Shown: one piece after another, positions 52,875 through 61,083 of the stretch
How positions within the stretch are numbered: position 1 is the first letter of the stretch
Layout: each line of letters opens with the position of its first letter
Assembly: GCA_964427855.1 (NCBI GenBank)
Contig: CAYRVH010000014.1
Location: 1 to 64,000 of the forward strand
From: JAUPKT01 sp964427855
GTDB lineage: Bacteria; Desulfobacterota; Desulfomonilia; Desulfomonilales; Desulfomonilaceae
DNA length: 64,000 bases
Direction: 5' to 3'
Made by a program: the position numbers and the translations under genes
The notes under the pieces: model-generated
What the model was told of the DNA's origin: nothing
Database searches by the model: none
What the model saw: the letters and a program-made list of their open reading frames with translations, nothing else

Positions 52875-53840
52875 ATGATTTCCGTTCCATTACACGTCAT
52901 GTTGGCAGTGCTTCTTGACGCGCTCATCGGCGATCCGCGTGGCTGGCCCCATCCCGTGCGGTGGGTAGCGCGCGTGGCTGTTTTTCTTGAGTCCAGGACA
53001 AGGACTTCATTTCGGAATGAACGAGTCGCCGGCCTGGTTACTGCGCTCGTGGTCATCGCCTCAGTGTGCGCAGCGACACTCATTCTTTTGGGACTGGCTG
53101 GTCACGTACACCCGCTCGCCCATGATGCGATTTCAATCGTGATCATTTATGCGGGAATTGCGCGCCATGATCTTGCCAAGCATGCCCGAGACGTACACCA
53201 GGCGCTTTTGGCAACGGATCTGGCATCGAGCCGGCGCCGAGTAGGAATGATCTGCGGGAGGGATACGGAACCGCTCGACGCACATGGTGTTGTCAAAGCC
53301 GCCGTAGAAAGCGTGGCAGAAAACACCGTGGATGGCGTCACCGCGCCGATATTTTATGCATTTCTGGGCGGGCCTGTGGGGATCATGGCGTATAAGGCCG
53401 TCAGCACTCTTGATTCTTTATTTGGGTATCAAAATGCGCACTACAGGCGCTTCGGTTGGGCGTCAGCCCGTTTAGACGATCTCGCCGCATATGTACCAAG
53501 TAGGCTCACCGCAGTCATTATTCCAGCGGCTGCGTGGATATGCGGATTACGAGCCCGACAGTCACTGCAGATAATGAAGAGAGACCGCTTGAAACACGCC
53601 AGCCCAAATTCTGGGCACGCAGAGGCGGCATTTGCCGGGGCTCTTGGTGTAAGACTTGGAGGACCAGCCTCGTATGATGGCATCCTCCGGAAAAAGCCGT
53701 TCCTCGGGGATCCAATCGTGGCCCCAACGCCTTTCACGATCTTAGAAAGTATTAGTCTTATGAATACAACATCTGTTCTTTTCCTTGTCGTGCTCACGAT
53801 ATTATTTTTTGGCATAGACCGCGTGCTCATGTTCCGTTGA
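52875..53840 (+). CDS. cbiB: Adenosylcobinamide-phosphate synthase CbiB
   Basis: 321 residues. Membrane protein that attaches aminopropanol (phosphate) to adenosylcobyric acid. Opens with LAVLLDALIGDPRGWPHPVRW, the family's N-terminal block, followed by helices (LVVIASVCAATLILLGLAG), then MICGRDTEPLDAHGVVKAAV, ESVAENTVDGVTAPIFYAFL, GVMAYKAVSTLDS-like GIMAYKAVSTLDSLFGY and GHAEAAFAGALGVRLGG. All CbiB hallmarks are intact. No Shine-Dalgarno precedes the ATG. First of three plus-strand cobamide genes. Confidence 0.95.
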   Translation: MISVPLHVMLAVLLDALIGDPRGWPHPVRWVARVAVFLESRTRTSFRNERVAGLVTALVVIASVCAATLILLGLAGHVHPLAHDAISIVIIYAGIARHDLAKHARDVHQALLATDLASSRRRVGMICGRDTEPLDAHGVVKAAVESVAENTVDGVTAPIFYAFLGGPVGIMAYKAVSTLDSLFGYQNAHYRRFGWASARLDDLAAYVPSRLTAVIIPAAAWICGLRARQSLQIMKRDRLKHASPNSGHAEAAFAGALGVRLGGPASYDGILRKKPFLGDPIVAPTPFTILESISLMNTTSVLFLVVLTILFFGIDRVLMFR

Positions 53841-53896
53841 CCTGAATGAGGAGTTCATGCTGCGTGTTTTCGCCGTGAATTTCCAGGAGCAACAAT

Positions 53897-54541
53897 ATGA
53901 CCCTTGCCCCGAAAATTTACATTGTGGGTTGTGGGCCTGGTTCCCCCCAGCATTTGACCCAAGAGGCCATTTCGGTCGTCGAGTCTTGCCGCGTCGTTGC
54001 AGGATACGAGCGTCTTTTGCGACTTTTTCCTCGGTTCACCGGAATGCGCATAGTGTTCGGCGCCGACATCCAGAGTGCAATGGATAAACTTGATGCAGCA
54101 AGACATGTGGGGAGTGTGGCCGTCTTGGTCAGCGGCGATCCCGGATGCTACAGCCTTGCGAAAATCATTCTCCAAAAATTTGGACAGGAACATTGTAAGG
54201 TGATACCAGGCATCAGTTCAGTTCAAGCGGCTTTCGCACGGATTTGCCTGGAATGGGCAGATGCAAAGATCGTGAGCGCCCATAGAAGTCGCCCCGATGA
54301 AGAGACGGAGATGCAGCTATTTCGAGAACCTAAGATCGCTATCCTCCTAGGAGCGAGGGATTCGATGGGTTGGTTGATATCCTTCTTGCAAAAGTGTAAA
54401 CACCCTAGACGCATCGTGATCTGCCAGAATCTTGGCCTTGAAGACGAAACCGTCACAGAAGTGACGGAGGCAGAATTGCCTCGTTTACAAGTAAATTCCA
54501 GGGCTGTCGTCATTCTATTGGCAAAAGAGCATCTTCTATGA
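53897..54541 (+). CDS. cbiE: Cobalt-precorrin-7 C5-methyltransferase CbiE
   Basis: 214 residues, ATG with AGGAG seven bases upstream. Tetrapyrrole methylase: IYIVGCGPGSPQHLTQEAI, VVAGYERLLRLFPRF, VAVLVSGDPGCYSLAKIIL, VIPGISSVQAAFARICLEW, CQNLGLEDETVTE. It corresponds only to the CbiE half; the CbiT half (C15 methylation and C12 decarboxylation), often fused or adjacent, is missing here. 56 bases after cbiB and 130 before cbiJ. Confidence 0.94.
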   Translation: MTLAPKIYIVGCGPGSPQHLTQEAISVVESCRVVAGYERLLRLFPRFTGMRIVFGADIQSAMDKLDAARHVGSVAVLVSGDPGCYSLAKIILQKFGQEHCKVIPGISSVQAAFARICLEWADAKIVSAHRSRPDEETEMQLFREPKIAILLGARDSMGWLISFLQKCKHPRRIVICQNLGLEDETVTEVTEAELPRLQVNSRAVVILLAKEHLL

Positions 54542-54671
54542 CATCAAGAGGGACCCCGTGCAGCCCGTTTTGTGGTGTGTTCGCGGTTGCCCCACAATGA
54601 CTGAGATCATGAACGGCACCTTTATTCTCCGATATGAAGAAATTTGAGCGCTTCTGAAGGGTGTGACACCT

Positions 54672-55481
54672 ATGATTCTGGTCCTCGGCGGCACATCCGA
54701 CTCTCTCGACGTCCTTGCCAGACTCGTCGAGAAAGGCTGGCCAGTCATGGTATCCATGGCGACAAACAATCCAATGGAGTTCCCAGATTCGCCGCTCATC
54801 ACTGCAAGACGAGGCGCTCTGGACATATCAGGCATGATCACCCTCATTAGGCGTCACGACATTCGTATTGTTATAGACGCCACACACCCGTATGCGACGG
54901 AAGTAACCAGGAATGCAAGGGAGGCATGTTCTACAACAGGCATCGCGTATTTTCGATTAACGAGGAACACCACAGTCGAGGGCGCAGCCAATCTGATCTT
55001 GGCAAGCAATCATGAGGATGCTGCATATCGGGCCGCGGCGCTAGGCGGTACGGTGCTGCTTACCATCGGCACAAAACATCTCGCGACCTACGTTTCCGTA
55101 TTCGGCGACCATGCTTCACGACTAATCGTGAGGATCCTACCGAACCGTGAGTCGGTGGAGGTCGCAAAACGTCTCGGCATCCCGGAAGAGCATACGATTG
55201 CGGCAAAAGGACCTTTTCCATACGCAGACAATGTCATGCTCATACGAAAGTTTCACGTCAATGTACTGGTGACCAAGGACAGCGGAACCCGTGGAGGAAC
55301 CGAAGAAAAAATAAGGGCTGCGCAGGACGAAGGATGCCATGTCATCGTGATTCAAAGACCTGCCACGGAAGCCGCCGGCGCTTTTTCCGATTCACAGGCC
55401 CTTGTTGATACCGTAGATCGCTACATACGAGGGCTTTGCATCCCAAAAATTCCAAACGATCTGGCAATAGATCAAGAATAA
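54672..55481 (+). CDS. cbiJ: Cobalt-precorrin-6A reductase CbiJ
   Basis: 269 residues from ATG 54672; a GTG at 54663 is less likely as the ribosome-binding AAGGG lies only one base from it. Opens MILVLGGTSDSLDVLARLV, a nucleotide-binding start; then VIDATHPYATEVTRNAREAC, YFRLTRNTTVEG, VLLTIGTKHLATYV, RILPNRESVEVAKRLGIPE, IAAKGPFPYADNVMLIRKF and VTKDSGTRGGTEEKI. These are the CbiJ/CobK hallmarks. The enzyme reduces the macrocycle with NAD(P)H. Last gene of the plus-strand set. Confidence 0.94.
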   Translation: MILVLGGTSDSLDVLARLVEKGWPVMVSMATNNPMEFPDSPLITARRGALDISGMITLIRRHDIRIVIDATHPYATEVTRNAREACSTTGIAYFRLTRNTTVEGAANLILASNHEDAAYRAAALGGTVLLTIGTKHLATYVSVFGDHASRLIVRILPNRESVEVAKRLGIPEEHTIAAKGPFPYADNVMLIRKFHVNVLVTKDSGTRGGTEEKIRAAQDEGCHVIVIQRPATEAAGAFSDSQALVDTVDRYIRGLCIPKIPNDLAIDQE

Positions 55482-56024
55482 ACCCAGGAAACATGAACTG
55501 GATAGCAGGAAGAGCTCTATTATGACGCAAAATATCTGAAACAATTCTTCGATAAGCTCGTATCGAACCTCGGCAATTGATAGGCCTCGGCAAGATTCGC
55601 GCAACATTTTTCAGTTTTGGAAACGTGATTCATGCGGCTTTTCAAAACCATAGACAGATCCAAGCGCCTTGAAAAATTTATGACATTCTAGGAAGGCGCT
55701 GAATGGGAAATGTGGCAGCTGCGACCACAATTAGAAATGCGGCGGTTGTCAAGGACGTGCGACGGTCATTTCTGTACATGATCTGGTGGAAGACCCATCC
55801 TGTTTCTTGCCTGAGCGGCCAAGAATCACAGGGTTTATGGCCAAAGCCGAAACAAATTCTGAATCCAGGACCTTGAATTGAATTTCCTTCAGGCGGGATT
55901 GCCGCTTCCCCGGGGACGCTTGCGACATGAACGTGAGGGAAGTGTGCAGGGTTTGACCTCGTCCGAGACGCTGTCAGAATATATAACCGTCCTCAAAAAA
56001 AATCACGAAGTGGCCGGATGTCAG

Positions 56025-56096
56025 ATTGCCATTCCCCTGAAAATGGGCATCCAGAAAACTCAGTATGGAGTCCCACCTTCGTAAGGATGACGTAAT
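56025..56096 (+). repeat. Dispersed palindromic repeat, copy 2
   Basis: Similar to 46807-46878, same orientation: ATTGCCATTCCCCTGAAAAT to GTAAGGATGACGTAAT. Stem and end sequences correspond; differences are mostly single substitutions. Confidence 0.85.
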
Positions 56097-56145
56097 GGTA
56101 AGAAAGGCGCCCAATTTGTAATTAATTTGAAAATCCCTATAAGAC

Positions 56146-56180
56146 AAAAAGAACAGGGACTTGCCAATGCAAGTCCCTGT
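56146..56180 (-). terminator. Intrinsic terminator of the RRM gene
   Basis: A 12-bp stem (ACAGGGACTTGC / GCAAGTCCCTGT, loop of four) is followed on the minus strand by TCTTTTT, 38 bases beyond the RRM stop codon. Confidence 0.88.
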
Positions 56181-56217
56181 GTGATTACATGATCACGTCA
56201 GTCCTGTCAACGGGCTA

Positions 56218-56517
56218 CTACCAGCGCGACCCTCTTCCTCGATCGTTCCGGCGGCCGTCGCCTCCGGAGTTTCGCGGCTTCGCTTCGTTCACCTTCAAAC
56301 TGCGACCACCCAGTTCCTTGGTATCGAGTTCCTGAACGGCCTTGAGACCATCCTCTCGGTTTTCCATCTCGACGAAACCAAAACCTCGTGATCGACCGGT
56401 AAATTGATCAGAAATGATCTTGACGGTATCGACTTGGCCGTACTGTCCAAAAAGATCTTTCAGTTCTCCTTCTGTGGCATCGAAGGAAAGATTGCCAACA
56501 TAAATGTTGAAACTCAT
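56218..56517 (-). CDS. RRM RNA-binding protein (cold-inducible Rbp type)
   Basis: 99 residues from ATG 56517 with AAGGAG seven bases upstream. A single RNA recognition motif: RNP2 NIYVGNLSFD near residue 4 and RNP1 RGFGFVEM near residue 45, followed by a Gly/Arg-rich tail (NSGGDGRRNDRGRGSRW). Such short RRM proteins are common in cyanobacteria and Desulfobacterota and are often cold-induced. The promoter about 210 bases upstream gives a long leader, in line with temperature-controlled translation. Monocistronic with its own terminator. Confidence 0.93.
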   Translation of the reverse strand: MSFNIYVGNLSFDATEGELKDLFGQYGQVDTVKIISDQFTGRSRGFGFVEMENREDGLKAVQELDTKELGGRSLKVNEAKPRNSGGDGRRNDRGRGSRW

Positions 56518-56986
56518 TTTGCTGCTCCTTAGGATAAAAACGCATGACATGCCTTGCACGTGCGTGTGGGTTGATGTTTTACGAGGCGCTTGTGAACAGG
56601 GGCAGATTACAAGAATTGCCGCAGCCACAGGATGCCACGCCCTACGATCTTAATTCTCGTATGGCGCCTGTGACCACATAATATGGGGAACTGGAGCAAC
56701 ACAAATTAAGATTCTCTATTAACATTATACCTCAATCCGCCATAAGTCAATAGCGTCCGCATTTTTGTTAGTGACAAATAGAAATGTCCGGTTTTCCTGG
56801 CTGCGAAGCGGCTGCTCGAGCGTATTTATCTTATGGAATCAACGTCGGGAAAGGTCACTAGGCCGTTTTTTTTCCTCGTCCTGCATATTCATTCCATCTC
56901 TTTAGAGCTATAATGAGCCGCAGTGTCTTGCGTCGCAATTGCAGGAAAACTTTAGTGCTATGGGGGCTGGCCCCGGAGGAAAGGCT
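56518..56986. other. Leader of the RRM gene and divergent upstream region
   Basis: The minus-strand RRM transcript probably starts near 56717, leaving a leader of about 200 bases. The right half is AT-rich; no gene is seen. Confidence 0.5.
56724..56750 (-). promoter_or_regulatory. Promoter of the RRM gene
   Basis: TTGACT (56745-56750), 15-bp spacer, perfect TATAAT (56724-56729) on the minus strand. The spacer is short for sigma-70. Confidence 0.5.
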
Positions 56987-57511
56987 GTGCCCAAAAGAGC
57001 TTTTTATTTCTATGCTCTGATCCTAGCCAGCTTTATCCACACCGCAGCAGGTTCATGGAGCTACGCTTGTGAATCAGCCAGCCCTCTGACAATGGAGAAG
57101 CGCAAGAACGCTCAGTATGATTTGCGTTGCGGACGAGTGAAACTGCAAGACGGGAATTATGCGTTTGGGAAGGACTCTCCCTTTCACAGTGTTGAATTAA
57201 CCGACAAGATGGCGTGGGGAGACCTCAATGGTGATGGCGTTCCCGACGCTGCAATCATTCTCAGGACCTTTGCAGGCGCAAGTGGCGTGTTGGTTGAAAT
57301 GGTTGCGGTACTGAACGAGAATGGAAGCCCCAGACAAGCCGCTGCCGCAATGCTGGGAAACAAGGTTGGCGTTGAGACCTTATCTATTCAATCAGGGGAA
57401 ATAGTGATGTACATAAATAAACATGCGAAAGACGACCCTCTCTGTTGTCCATCGCGGTGGGTTACTGAAAAATACACACTACAGGGGTGCCGTCTGGCGC
57501 CTGTTCCTTGA
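56987..57511 (+). CDS. Secreted protein with FG-GAP-like calcium motif
   Basis: 174 residues from GTG 56987, chosen because GGAGG lies seven bases upstream and gives a clean signal peptide (MPKRAFYFYALILASFIHTA). The centre carries WGDLNGDGVPDAAIIL, the D-x-D-G-x-x-D pattern of FG-GAP/dockerin-type calcium-binding loops. C terminus has two Cys pairs (DPLCCPSRW, QGCRLAPV). Bacterial proteins of this shape are usually annotated only as hypothetical. No operon partner. Function unknown. Confidence 0.65.
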   Translation: MPKRAFYFYALILASFIHTAAGSWSYACESASPLTMEKRKNAQYDLRCGRVKLQDGNYAFGKDSPFHSVELTDKMAWGDLNGDGVPDAAIILRTFAGASGVLVEMVAVLNENGSPRQAAAAMLGNKVGVETLSIQSGEIVMYINKHAKDDPLCCPSRWVTEKYTLQGCRLAPVP

Positions 57512-57557
57512 AACTCGCGCTGGTGAGTTGTCTACTATAACGATTATTGTCTTTTTT

Positions 57558-57634
57558 TGGCGGGAGCGACGGGACTCGAACCCGCGACCTCCGGCGTGAC
57601 AGGCCGGCGTTCTAACCATCTGAACTACGCACCC
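57558..57634 (-). tRNA. tRNA-Asp (GUC)
   Basis: Anticodon arm CCGGC-CTGTCAC-GCCGG with GTC, T-arm GCGGG-TTCGAGT-CCCGT, encoded CCA at 57558-57560. The acceptor stem pairs GGGTGCG with CGCTCCC and leaves a U-U mismatch at positions 4:69. Confidence 0.92.
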
Positions 57635-57654
57635 GCGAAGACTGGTTGTGAGGC

Positions 57655-57729
57655 TGGTAGGCGGAACAGGATTTGAACCTGTGACCCCCGGCTTGTAAGG
57701 CCGGTGCTCTCCCGCTGAGCTACCCGCCC
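57655..57729 (-). tRNA. tRNA-Val (UAC)
   Basis: Anticodon arm CCGGC-CTTACAA-GCCGG with TAC, acceptor stem GGGCGGG with TCCGCCT (two G-U pairs), encoded CCA at 57655-57657. It lies just upstream of tRNA-Asp on the same strand, a common Val-Asp pairing. Confidence 0.95.
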
Positions 57730-57771
57730 GACATGTCATATGCAGTGAAACAATGCGTTTCACGCGTCATT

Positions 57772-58143
57772 TCACAAAGTATCCGCTGGCGACTCTTCTG
57801 TCAAGAGGAAATCCGAGGCCGTTTTCTCGAGTACATGCAGCGCCTCGTTGACCACGGCGTACAGCAGCGACTCTGGGGAGACCTCGGGCGGCCACCCCAT
57901 GGTCTCCATCCTGGTGAGTATGGCATCTACGAGAACCTGTGCCGACTCCATGTCTTCCAACCCGTTCAAATTGAGGCAGGCTGAACGGCTCACTCTCAGA
58001 ATAGTCGGCCCGTCGTTAATTCTTGCGGTCTCCGTCGCCTGGCCTTCGTCTCTCACGGGCGCTGCACCATAGAGCGCCCGATACACTTTGACGGCTCCGC
58101 CCAATTCATCCACAACCACCGCTTCGATAAACTCGATGTTCAC
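57772..58143 (-). CDS. Hypothetical protein downstream of the sigma-54 regulator
   Basis: 123 residues from GTG 58143, four bases after the regulator stop. No family recognised. The protein is acidic, opens MNIEFIEAVVVDELGGAVK and ends in a helical part (LLYAVVNEALHVLEKTASDF). The tight junction suggests that it is made with the regulator; it may be an accessory or effector, but nothing in the sequence proves this. Confidence 0.5.
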   Translation of the reverse strand: MNIEFIEAVVVDELGGAVKVYRALYGAAPVRDEGQATETARINDGPTILRVSRSACLNLNGLEDMESAQVLVDAILTRMETMGWPPEVSPESLLYAVVNEALHVLEKTASDFLLTEESPADTL

Positions 58144-58147
58144 CGGC

Positions 58148-59554
58148 TCATTTGCATTCGATAGAGATTCCGTGTTTCTTCATTTTGCTGTAGAGGGTAC
58201 TCCGGCTTATGCCCATCATTTTTGCGGCCTTAAATTTGTTTCCGTTGCATTTGGTTAACACGGCCAACACATGATCTCTTTCGAGCGACTGTAAACTCGT
58301 GGAGGCCGCCGACTCACGTAGTTGGAGCACGTTGACCTGCAGCGGCTCAGGTAAGTCTTCCGGTTTGATCAGGGTCCCCTTTGCGAGCACCACCGCCCGT
58401 TCAACCGCATTTTCCAGCTCCCTGACGTTTCCAGGCCAGTGGTGGGTGAAAAGCATATCCATGGCTTCTTTACTGAAACCTTCAACGTGTTTGCCGAGCT
58501 GGCTGTTAAAGCGCTGAATAAAGTTGTTTACAAGCTGTGGAATGTCCTCCTTCCTTTCCCGAAGGGGCGGAACACGAATGGGGATCACGTTCAAGCGCCA
58601 GTAAAGGTCCTCGCGGAATGTTCCTTTTGCCATGGCATCCGCCAAATCCCGGTTTGTCGCGGCAATAATACGCGCGTCTGTGGTGAGCGTCTCTTCGCCG
58701 CCGACTCGTTCGAATTTGCGATCCTGTATGACGCGCAGGAGCACGACCTGCGTGGGGAGACTCACCTCCCCGATTTCATCCAGGAAAATGGTTCCACCTG
58801 CAGCCTGTTCGAAACGACCGGGCTTGCGTCGAATAGCGCCGGTGAAAGCTCCTTTCTCGTGGCCAAACAGCTCGGATTGAAGAAGCGTTTCAGCATAGGC
58901 TGCGCAGTTGACCACAACGAATGGGCCTTTGGATCGCTTGCTCTCTCGATGTATGACTCTGGCGATGACCTCTTTGCCTGTGCCGGATTCCCCCTGGATG
59001 AGGACGTGGGAGTCCGTGGTCGAGATGTCGAGTATAAGGTCAGAGATGCGACGCATCGCAGGAGATCTGCCCAGCAGATCGCCGATGCGCTCTGAGCGGT
59101 CCAACGTTAGGGCCAGCTTCTGATTCATCTGTCTCTCGTAGCGGAGGCTCAAGTAGAGTCGTCGAATCCGCAGCATGGCATTCACACGCGCGATAAGTTC
59201 GTCCGGCTCATAGGGTTTCGTGAGATAATCGTCTCCACCCTTGTTCAGGCCCTGGATCTTGTGTTCTAGGGAATCGTGCACTGTGAAGATGATGATCGGA
59301 ATGTATTGAAAATCTGGGTGCGCCTTCACCTTTTCGGCAAACGTCATACCGTCCATGCCGGGAAGATTGACATCCAGGACAATCGTATCTGGGGAGGCAT
59401 GGGATTGGGTTTCAAGGAATCGCCACGCGTCTTCCGCAGAGACCACAAGATCAGCCTTGTAGCCCGCGGCTTGGAGCAATTGTTGGGCATAAGGCCCGTT
59501 AAAGGGGTCGTCCTCAACGATAAGGATGCGTTGAATGTCTGATGGATCAGTCAC
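58148..59554 (-). CDS. Sigma-54-dependent response regulator (NtrC family)
   Basis: 468 residues from GTG 59554, 15 bases after the thioesterase stop. Receiver domain with phospho-acceptor Asp in TIVLDVNLPGMDG; AAA+ domain with Walker A GESGTGKEVIARVIH, sigma-54 contact GHEKGAFTGA, Walker B TIFLDEIGEV and GNVRELENAVERA; Fis-type helix-turn-helix near the end (NKFKAAKMMGISRSTLYSKM). It activates transcription from sigma-54 promoters when phosphorylated. No sensor kinase gene is adjacent, so the signal source is unknown. Confidence 0.94.
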   Translation of the reverse strand: MTDPSDIQRILIVEDDPFNGPYAQQLLQAAGYKADLVVSAEDAWRFLETQSHASPDTIVLDVNLPGMDGMTFAEKVKAHPDFQYIPIIIFTVHDSLEHKIQGLNKGGDDYLTKPYEPDELIARVNAMLRIRRLYLSLRYERQMNQKLALTLDRSERIGDLLGRSPAMRRISDLILDISTTDSHVLIQGESGTGKEVIARVIHRESKRSKGPFVVVNCAAYAETLLQSELFGHEKGAFTGAIRRKPGRFEQAAGGTIFLDEIGEVSLPTQVVLLRVIQDRKFERVGGEETLTTDARIIAATNRDLADAMAKGTFREDLYWRLNVIPIRVPPLRERKEDIPQLVNNFIQRFNSQLGKHVEGFSKEAMDMLFTHHWPGNVRELENAVERAVVLAKGTLIKPEDLPEPLQVNVLQLRESAASTSLQSLERDHVLAVLTKCNGNKFKAAKMMGISRSTLYSKMKKHGISIECK

Positions 59555-59568
59555 GATGGACCTGTCCC

Positions 59569-60009
59569 CTAGACAAAGTGGTATGCAAGGCCTTGGGCAG
59601 CTGCGATTTTGTCTCCTGAGGCGGTATGCAGCTCTACATGCCACAGGCTTATGCGCCTGCGGACATCCACGGGCGTGGCTTCCGCAATGACTGTATCGCC
59701 TGCTCGAGCCGCTTGGAAATAGTTTATCTTCACCTCTATGGAAAAAGATTTGGGTTTGCTGGAATGGGCAGCCACTGCCAAGGCTTGGTCAGCAAGGGCA
59801 AACAGCACCGCCCCATGCGACCGCTCCTCAGCGTTGCAATAGTCTTCGCGGATGACAAGGCTGACCCGCGCATACGAATTGCGAACTTCCTCGACCTTTA
59901 TACCGAGAAAGGTTGCAAAAGGATCTCTTCCCACTACTTCGGCTGCATATTTCAAGGGATCTGTCGCATGGTCGATCGTCTTGCGATCTTTAGTTTTCAA
60001 GAAGCTCAC
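59569..60009 (-). CDS. PaaI-type hotdog-fold thioesterase
   Basis: 146 residues. Hotdog-fold motif: EERSHGAVLFALADQALAVA, followed by SFSIEVKINYFQAARAGDTV and the beta-strand LWHVELHTASGDKIAAAQG. Members hydrolyse acyl-CoA, often phenylacetyl- or hydroxyphenylacetyl-CoA. The catalytic Asp in the ALADQALA helix seems present. It lies upstream of the response regulator with 15 bases between, so the two are probably co-transcribed. Confidence 0.88.
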   Translation of the reverse strand: MSFLKTKDRKTIDHATDPLKYAAEVVGRDPFATFLGIKVEEVRNSYARVSLVIREDYCNAEERSHGAVLFALADQALAVAAHSSKPKSFSIEVKINYFQAARAGDTVIAEATPVDVRRRISLWHVELHTASGDKIAAAQGLAYHFV

Positions 60010-60044
60010 CTACTTTCCCAGATCATGAAAGGATGATGTTCCTT

Positions 60045-60904
60045 TTATCCTTGTTTTTCGCGCGTGGTCTTTTTCTGGCCTTGGACATTCTGCTGCCTAA
60101 CGAGCTGGTTGTGCTCTCTGGCTATAGCCAAAAAGTTTCGCAACAACGTTCCGCCATCGGGTTTCGACGGCAGCCAATATTCCGTATGGGCTTGAACCCC
60201 ATAGGCAGGACGGGTTGGATGCCGCATGATCTGATACCGACATAGATTGTTTTCGGCTAATGCAATAAAGCCCTCTGGAAGACGCTTGACCTCGTCATAG
60301 TGGTTTTGAACCAGATTGAGGCTTTTTCCCATACTCTTGAAAAGGGGGTCGTCTCGTAGGACGTACACGTTGTGTNNNNNNNNNNATTCTGCCCGTAGGG
60401 AAAACAATCATCTTCTCCGCCTTTTATGGGGCCGACCTTGCCGCCGAACGCGAGGGCGAGCGCTTGGTGGCCGCCGCAAATACCGAGCACCGGAATTTGA
60501 AACTCTTCAATAATGACTTTGAGTGATCGAAAGAACTCTTGGAGATCCGCCCCGGACTTCCCTCGATACTTGCACCATGGAACGCCGTTGGGACTCAAGG
60601 CAATAAAGGCCGGCTTGATGCGGGCGACATTTTCAACGGTGGCATCTTTGTACGGTATGATGATGCCCTGGCCTTCAGCCCCCGCTCGTATGAGTTTATC
60701 CCGCACAATAACGGCCTGCTTGGACGTGGATCCAGAAAACAGGTTGACCACAAGCCACACCGACGATACGCCGAGCGGCCCTCTGTGTGTGAGCTGTCCT
60801 GTCTGCTCGGAAACGGGCGCTTGGTCCTGCGCCGAACAGAGACAAACCCCTAGCGCAACAAACGCGCTTGCGACGATTAAGACAACTTGCTTGCGAAAGG
60901 CCAT
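60045..60904 (-). CDS. Exported class I glutamine amidotransferase-like protein, with N-run
   Basis: About 280 residues, interrupted by 10 Ns at 60376-60385. The N terminus is a signal peptide (FRKQVVLIVASAFVALGVCL, then CSAQ). After it comes a GATase1 fold: nucleophile elbow VLGICGGHQALALAFGG (Cys present), then, after the gap, LVQNHYDEVKRLPEGF and GVQAHTEYWL with the His and Glu of the triad. Class I glutaminase domains normally work inside the cytoplasm with a synthase partner, so an exported copy is odd. The halves are in different frames; the gap must be 2 modulo 3 rather than 10 for them to join. Substrate unknown. Confidence 0.75.
60376..60385. other. Assembly gap (10 N) in the amidotransferase-like gene
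   Basis: Flanks do not overlap; joining the two frames requires a gap length of 2 modulo 3, so the stated length is wrong by at least one base. Confidence 0.85.
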
Positions 60905-61083
60905 AAGTGACGAGACACGCCTCCTCTTACGAGAGTCAATAACACCTATAAAATGACATAAAATAGAAAAAAAAGTAAACAAAAATGTTATGCTGACGCA
61001 TATAACCTATTGAGATAATAACCGGTATTAACAATCACTTGATGCGCGATACATGCGGCGTGCATGCGCCCCGACACGCCGTC

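Larger units (their letters stand above)
55482..56217. other. Long intergenic region
   Basis: About 735 bases without an identifiable gene. It contains the second copy of the dispersed repeat (56025-56096) and the terminator at 56146-56180. Short frames in it (one overlaps the repeat) have no supporting signals. I see no tRNA or transposase fragment that I can defend. Confidence 0.5.

Noticed and set aside
55878..56084. 68-codon frame in the intergenic region before the RRM gene
   Set aside because: Half of it is the translated dispersed repeat.
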